A DNA stretch of 64,000 nucleotides, from positions 3,472,001 through 3,536,000 of the forward strand of contig NC_084896.1 of NCBI RefSeq assembly GCF_958979055.1, in the 5' to 3' direction. This document shows positions 59,666-64,000 of the stretch, in pieces (position 1 is the first letter of the stretch; each line of letters begins with the position of its first letter). The translations under genes were made by a program, and so were the position numbers. The notes below the pieces were generated by a model, which had not been told where the DNA came from, searched no databases, and saw only the letters and a program-made list of their open reading frames with translations. This DNA comes from Alnus glutinosa (taxonomy: Eukaryota > Streptophyta > Magnoliopsida > Fagales > Betulaceae).

Positions 59666-60440
59666 AGGACCCAACAAGAGAAGAGAGAGAGAAAAAAAAA
59701 TTGGGACAGAGAAAAGCAGCAAGAAGGGAAGAACCGAACGGCTCTGATACCAAATGTAGTGTACTGTTTTGGAATTTTAGGGATTTGATAGAAATTTAGC
59801 AAGGAAAAGGAAGAAGATGATGAAGAGAAGTACTGAAATTCATTAAAAAAAAAAGATAGTAAGCATTCGAGAGGCTTTATCTCCTGAGTACAAACGTTAA
59901 TGGCTGAATTCATTTTTCTACCTCACCCTACCTCATCTCACTATTAATAGAAGTTCCATTCTGTTTGATACCCTAACAGAATGGCCAGCTCGATATTCCT
60001 CCCAACGATGGAATAATATCCTAACAACTTCCCCTACGGTGCAACTTTTAAAAGGATAAAATGCAGAATTTAAAGATAAGGATAAAACGACAAGTAACAA
60101 GTATTAAATGCGGGACTTCTAGAAGCCTTTCTACCACGTTAGCCCTAGAAAAGAGCCCAAGTAGCCGTACTACTCTCCTTCCCCAACTTAGCAATCCCTA
60201 ATCCAGGTTCCTTCCAATTGCGCACATAACTATCTAACTTTATGTTACATTAAGAATTTTTTATTACTATTTAAATTAAAAAAATTCACTACAATACAAA
60301 TTTTTTTCACTTTTCCATAAAAAAATATTTTTACTTTATATCATATTTATCACTTCTTAATACTATCCTCAACTCACACTCCCTTACCAAACAAGGCTAT
60401 TGAGTGGGAGCCACCCACTGGGAGATGGCTGCGAGCTAGC

Positions 60441-61177
60441 CATCACCTCAACTTTCCTCCTCTTTTTTATTTATTTCCTTTTTTTTTCCCATTTTTTTTC
60501 TTTATGTTTCTCTTTTTTTTTTCTTTTTTCTTTTTCTTTTTGAAACTATGTAAAATTACAAGATTGTCCATCTTTGCATATAGTACTCCAGCTCATGTGA
60601 GAAGTACATGTAATGGATACAAGTCAATATTATAAGTTGGTTTATAGAAAATTTCTTACTAGTTTGTAGGAAATTTCTGTCTTTTTTTACCATGTAAAGA
60701 ACTATATGCTAGTTAATAACCTATTTGCTCTTTTGACATTTTTGTTCTTTTTATATTCAATAAAACAGCTTGTTTCAGTGGCCTTTGAAAACTACGTAGA
60801 GCTCCTAATAAAAAGTCAGAGAACATTGACCCTGACATGCAAGCAAGCAAGGTGATCATGGTCAATAGTCGTTGGGTGCAAGAAGTGCTTAAAAAAATGA
60901 GGTTCATGTCTCTTCTTCACCAGATGTCACAATGGGGCTTCCTTCTTTGTGGAATATTTTGAACCAATTTGATTTGCAAGTATAAACCCTAGAAATCAAT
61001 TTAATTAGTAATTTTTCCTAATTAATATTAAACTCGATCTCCTAGTATTTTCTATGCAAGTCAAAACTTATATGGGGTAATTGATTTTTCATTAGAAAAC
61101 GTAAACACATCACAATCACAATTCACAGGCTGATGCTGAGTTATTACATCATGGCATGGCAACAGAGTTACCATTTT
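60441..61177. other. Spacer downstream of XIP-C
   Basis: T-rich runs at 60458-60545 and AT-rich sequence with no gene; the last part should hold the 3' UTR of XIP-C. Confidence 0.4.
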
Positions 61178-62987
61178 TCACTTCTTGTGAACAGGGTCTG
61201 AAGCAAAGGGAGCCTTCAAAATGTTCAGGAAATCATGTTTATACCCATGGGCATGGAAATGCTGACGTGGAATTATCTTAGTGTAGAGATAAAATGCCAC
61301 AGAAGCAATTGTCGGCCCGGCCCAAAAAACCCAATGCCCATTCCATAGGTGGCCCCCTCTAACAATTGCCGGGCCCAAGCACCTTGCCGGGTTCATTCCG
61401 ACCCCAGCATAGCCCTTGGCTCCTGTCACAGTCGTTGACACAAACACAAGGAGGCCCACTACTATTCCAATGATGGAGAAAATGATGAGTCGGCCCAGAG
61501 CTCTTGCTTGACGATGATCGAAAGCTATCCATATTGAAGCAAAAAGAAGCACAAATGTACATATGATCTCCAGCCAGAGGGCTTGGCTTGTCCCAAGTCC
61601 GATGGAAATCGGCCCTTTTGGTCCCGGTGCAATGACGGTGAGAGTGCAGCCTCCAAGGGAAAATATATCTTCAATGGTACTGTTTACCACGGCTTTGAGT
61701 GCTAGTGCACCCACCACAGCACCAGCACATTGTGCGAAAATATATATGACGGCCCGCGAAAGGGAAATGAGGCCGACAAGCGCAGCCGCTAAGGTGATGG
61801 CAGGGTTCATGTGGCCGCCGGAAACCGGATTGACGGCAAGGAGGAGAATTGCGGTTGTGATAGCGATAAGTAGTGACATTATAAGTTTTGGTGATTCAGT
61901 TTTGGTTTCAAAAGAGGATATGACTATGGTGTCAAGGGCAAAAACAAATATTGCCGTACCAATTAGCTCTGCCAAAGATGCTCGCCACACCTGTGATTCA
62001 TCATTAAATTGGTAAGATTATCCCTTTTGTGACTGAAAAAATGGCAATTTATAAATTCAATTTCAAACCACATGGATTTATTTGTTAGAAGGTCAAACTA
62101 CATGGATCAATTTAACAATTTTTCTCTTAAAATAATGTAAAATGCCTAGCTTAACCCTAATTATATTATTATACGACTTTTATAAACATTTTATTTGATC
62201 CAAAAGTCTAAATCTAGCTTTGTTCCTTATTCTTTGTGCATATTTGATTTTGATTTTTTTTTGCCCTTTAAAACTGACTTTCAGTCAAACATATATCATG
62301 AGGATGGGATTGTCTATTTATGTTATATATATTGACAAAATTTTCAAACATTGACTAATGTTAAAGAACATAAGGGAGATCTATGTAATTAATATAGGGG
62401 TATGTTACCACTCTTTTATCATGAGTTATTAATAATAAAAAAAGATCTTCAATCAATAAATCTAAGGGCCTATTCTAATTATTGTGACAATTCTCCTTCC
62501 CCCTCCTCCGGAATAAGATCCTCTCAATTTAATTCATGATTTAGATTTTGTTTTTTTATTACATCTAACAGTGTAGATTGACAACGTTAAAATATTTAAC
62601 TAACGTGACAAGATATACACTATTATATTTGTGAAATCTAATCGAAATCATGAAACGGTTCGTGGCCTTTCCACGAAAAAATAAATAAATAAACAAATAA
62701 ATGTGTTCTTTTAAGTGCAATCATACTAACATCCAAGGAGAAGAACTCCTCCAAGCCCAACATCTCAGTGAGTTTACTAGGATTGGGCTTCCCTTCCTCA
62801 AATCTACGTTGATCTGGCCTGCATGCAGTTAGATAATATCAGCCTGAGTTAATTAATTTAGAAAATCAGAAGGAATTCATGAAGAAAATGTGGGTACTTG
62901 CATTGGCGTTAAGGGGACAGGTTGAACTCTACTTCCAACGTAGAAGCTTTCTTCATCCTCCGCTGCTATAGCCACATTCTCAGCCAT
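61178..62987 (-). CDS. X-intrinsic protein (XIP) aquaporin, copy C
   Basis: Three exons give 328 residues: 62987-62902, 62818-62731 and 61990-61178. The last exon carries the whole membrane core: V-W-R-A-S-L-A-E-L-I-G, the first pore motif N-P-A (120-122) in SGGHMNPAIT, the LGGC motif, and the XIP signature N-P-A-R-C (258-262). The soluble N-terminus (about 58 residues) is Glu-rich and ends LEEFFSLD before the first helix, as in other XIPs. To keep frame, intron 1 needs a GC-AG border (AT/GCAAGT at 62902-62901); the GT two bases further on would shift frame into a stop. Compared with A and B the sequence is clearly diverged, so the duplication is old. It keeps a canonical first motif, unlike A (NPL) and B (SPI), so its selectivity may differ; that is inference. 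Confidence 0.9.
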
Positions 62988-63054
62988 CTCCGATCAGCTG
63001 CCGCCAACTACTTCTAGCTTTAGCTCTATCTCTTGCTTTCACTTTGTATTCATC

Positions 63055-63086
<32 letters not shown>

Positions 63087-63508
63087 GCTTTGAAATGAAG
63101 GAGTTGGTGCATGGTATTAACTCCTATCACAATTGTCAACTTTATTTATTTCTAACTACTTTTCTTGAACTACATTATCGGCTACTGCTTCCTACAAAGA
63201 CCAATTCCCATGCTTTTCAAAGCTCAAAAGATTTTGATGAAATAATAATATTATATATCACACAAATATTTCTTAAATCTTTTATAAAGTTATAAGGTTT
63301 AATAGTCATTAGATTTCTTTTAGTAATGTTACAAACTATATTTTTATTCCACAATTATCTTATAACGTTGACGTGACAGTCCCGATTAACTTTTAAATCA
63401 ATCATTAATAGTTATAAAAAAAAAATGATGATCCATTCAATTCTTGGATTTTTTATGTGTACTGTCACATCATTAGCCAGTGAGATAGGGTATAGTATAT
63501 AACATTAC

Positions 63509-63552
<44 letters not shown>

Positions 63553-63849
63553 AAAGAAAAAAAAAAGTTATAAATGCTAGTTGAAAGTGTCATGTTAGTA
63601 TTGTAGGATAATTGTAAGATTAAAATGTTATTTTTAACATTACTCATCTTTTTTTTTTTTAACAAAAGCTTATCCAAGAGCTATTAAATCTCATCACGTC
63701 AGCTTTATAGGATATTTGTGTGATACGTAGCATTACTCTTTATAAAAACCAAAAACCGTTTAACCCTTTTTACTTTTATGTCATCTTTGTTATTAAGCGA
63801 AACCCGTCCTAAATTCAAATGTTCTATAGTGAAAAAAGGGGTAAACCAA
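62988..63849. other. Upstream flank of XIP-C with MITE pieces
   Basis: An (ATA/ATT) run at 63060-63087 lies in the presumed 5' region of XIP-C. From about 63320 come diverged pieces of the dispersed family also seen at 42.5-43.9 kb, including an A run of about 40 bases at 63511-63550. No gene. Confidence 0.5.
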
Positions 63850-64000
63850 GAGTCCATTTAGATTTGCTGTTTCAAAAACTTGCGATTTTAAAATTAGTAA
63901 TTTAAAAATGCGATTTTTAAACATGTAGTTAAGCATTTGATAAAATCGAGATTCAGTCTTTAAAATCGTGCGTTTTTAAAAACGTGCCCCCTTGTTTATT
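63850..64000. mobile_element. Partial MITE running off the window end
   Basis: The sequence (gagtccatttagatttgctgt, tgcgatttt, gtttttaaaaacg) resembles the left half of the MITE at 30622-30932. The right end is beyond the window. Confidence 0.5.

Larger units (their letters stand above)
54523..60230 (-). mobile_element. Ty3/gypsy chromovirus, full length but decayed
   Basis: LTRs at 54523-54997 and 59755-60230 (about 475 bp) differ at perhaps 4% of positions. On the minus strand, a tRNA-Met primer-binding site (tggtatcagagcc) follows the right LTR and a purine tract (aaggagggaggtt) precedes the left LTR. A repeated tatcta flanks both ends; the last base of the right LTR seems lost. Domain order is gag (59665 to about 58700), protease (about 58480-58160), reverse transcriptase (about 57850-57180), RNase H (to about 56712), integrase (about 56500-55560) and a chromodomain (about 55180-55035), the order of chromoviruses. 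Many stops and frameshifts make it inactive. Confidence 0.93.
54444..60398. mobile_element. MITE with GCTTGTTTGGTAAGGGAG ends, split by a chromovirus
   Basis: Inverted ends ggcttgtttggtaagggag at 54444 and, read inverted, gccttgtttggtaagggag at 60380-60397. A 3-4 base flank (gttg/attg) agrees with a short target duplication as in PIF/Harbinger or CACTA-type MITEs. Without the insertion the element would be about 240 bp and non-coding. Confidence 0.7.
54270..60440. repeat. Second GGTGGCC repeat copy, split by a MITE
   Basis: The left part (54270-54443) has ttaggactaaggagtggccgcaag and agaggggtggcctcc; the right part (60399-60440) continues with ttgagtgggagccaccc. In the uninterrupted copy these two parts are adjacent. 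Confidence 0.65.

Noticed and set aside
44678..62987. NIP or PIP aquaporins instead of XIPs
   Set aside because: Cys after the second NPAR and the LGGC motif are XIP features, and the first pore motifs NPL and SPI fit known XIP variation.

Overview
The window is nuclear DNA of a eudicot plant, probably a woody one. Spliced GT-AG genes, a SAUR gene, a chloroplast PPR gene of the MRL1 type and a cluster of X-intrinsic-protein (XIP) aquaporins point there. XIPs are known from many eudicots but not from Brassicaceae or monocots. The order cannot be fixed from the sequence alone. Intergenic DNA is AT-rich and crowded with LTR retrotransposons, hAT-like elements and foldback MITEs.

Layout. 1-5.1 kb: a GC-rich GGCCACCCC repeat, an intronless SAUR gene (+, 1516-1809) and a poly-A-tailed retroposed segment. 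5.1-17.9 kb (-): an MRL1 homologue that can be assembled from 19 exons in continuous frame to 1260 residues. It carries an internal 156-residue tandem duplication, and intron 18 holds a very young gag-only LTR element. 19.5-26.0 kb: a decayed Ty1/copia element on the minus strand whose two LTRs are nevertheless about 99% identical. 28.9-29.6 kb: a 330-bp tandem duplication made of foldback elements. 31.65-35.5 kb (+): a five-exon EF-hand protein gene resembling the SnRK2-interacting calcium sensor SCS.

36.1-42.3 kb is a nested structure. A hAT-type element with a perfect 8-bp target duplication sits inside the GGCCACCCC repeat and carries an N-terminal UDP-glycosyltransferase (UGT71-like) fragment. 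That fragment was later split by a second hAT element, a 1.76-kb solo LTR and a gag-protease LTR element.

44.7-63 kb (-): three XIP genes. XIP-A (44678-47439) and XIP-C (61178-62987) look intact. XIP-B (51154-52353) has one nonsense codon and two frameshifts. Between B and C a decayed chromovirus (54523-60230) lies inside a MITE, which itself lies inside another repeat.

The likely working host genes are SAUR (auxin-regulated growth), MRL1 (rbcL mRNA processing in chloroplasts), the EF-hand protein (calcium signalling) and two XIP channels. Apart from the XIP cluster they do not form a functional unit. The most unusual content is the nested UGT-carrying hAT element, the MRL1 in-frame duplication with its intronic element, and divergence within the XIP cluster.
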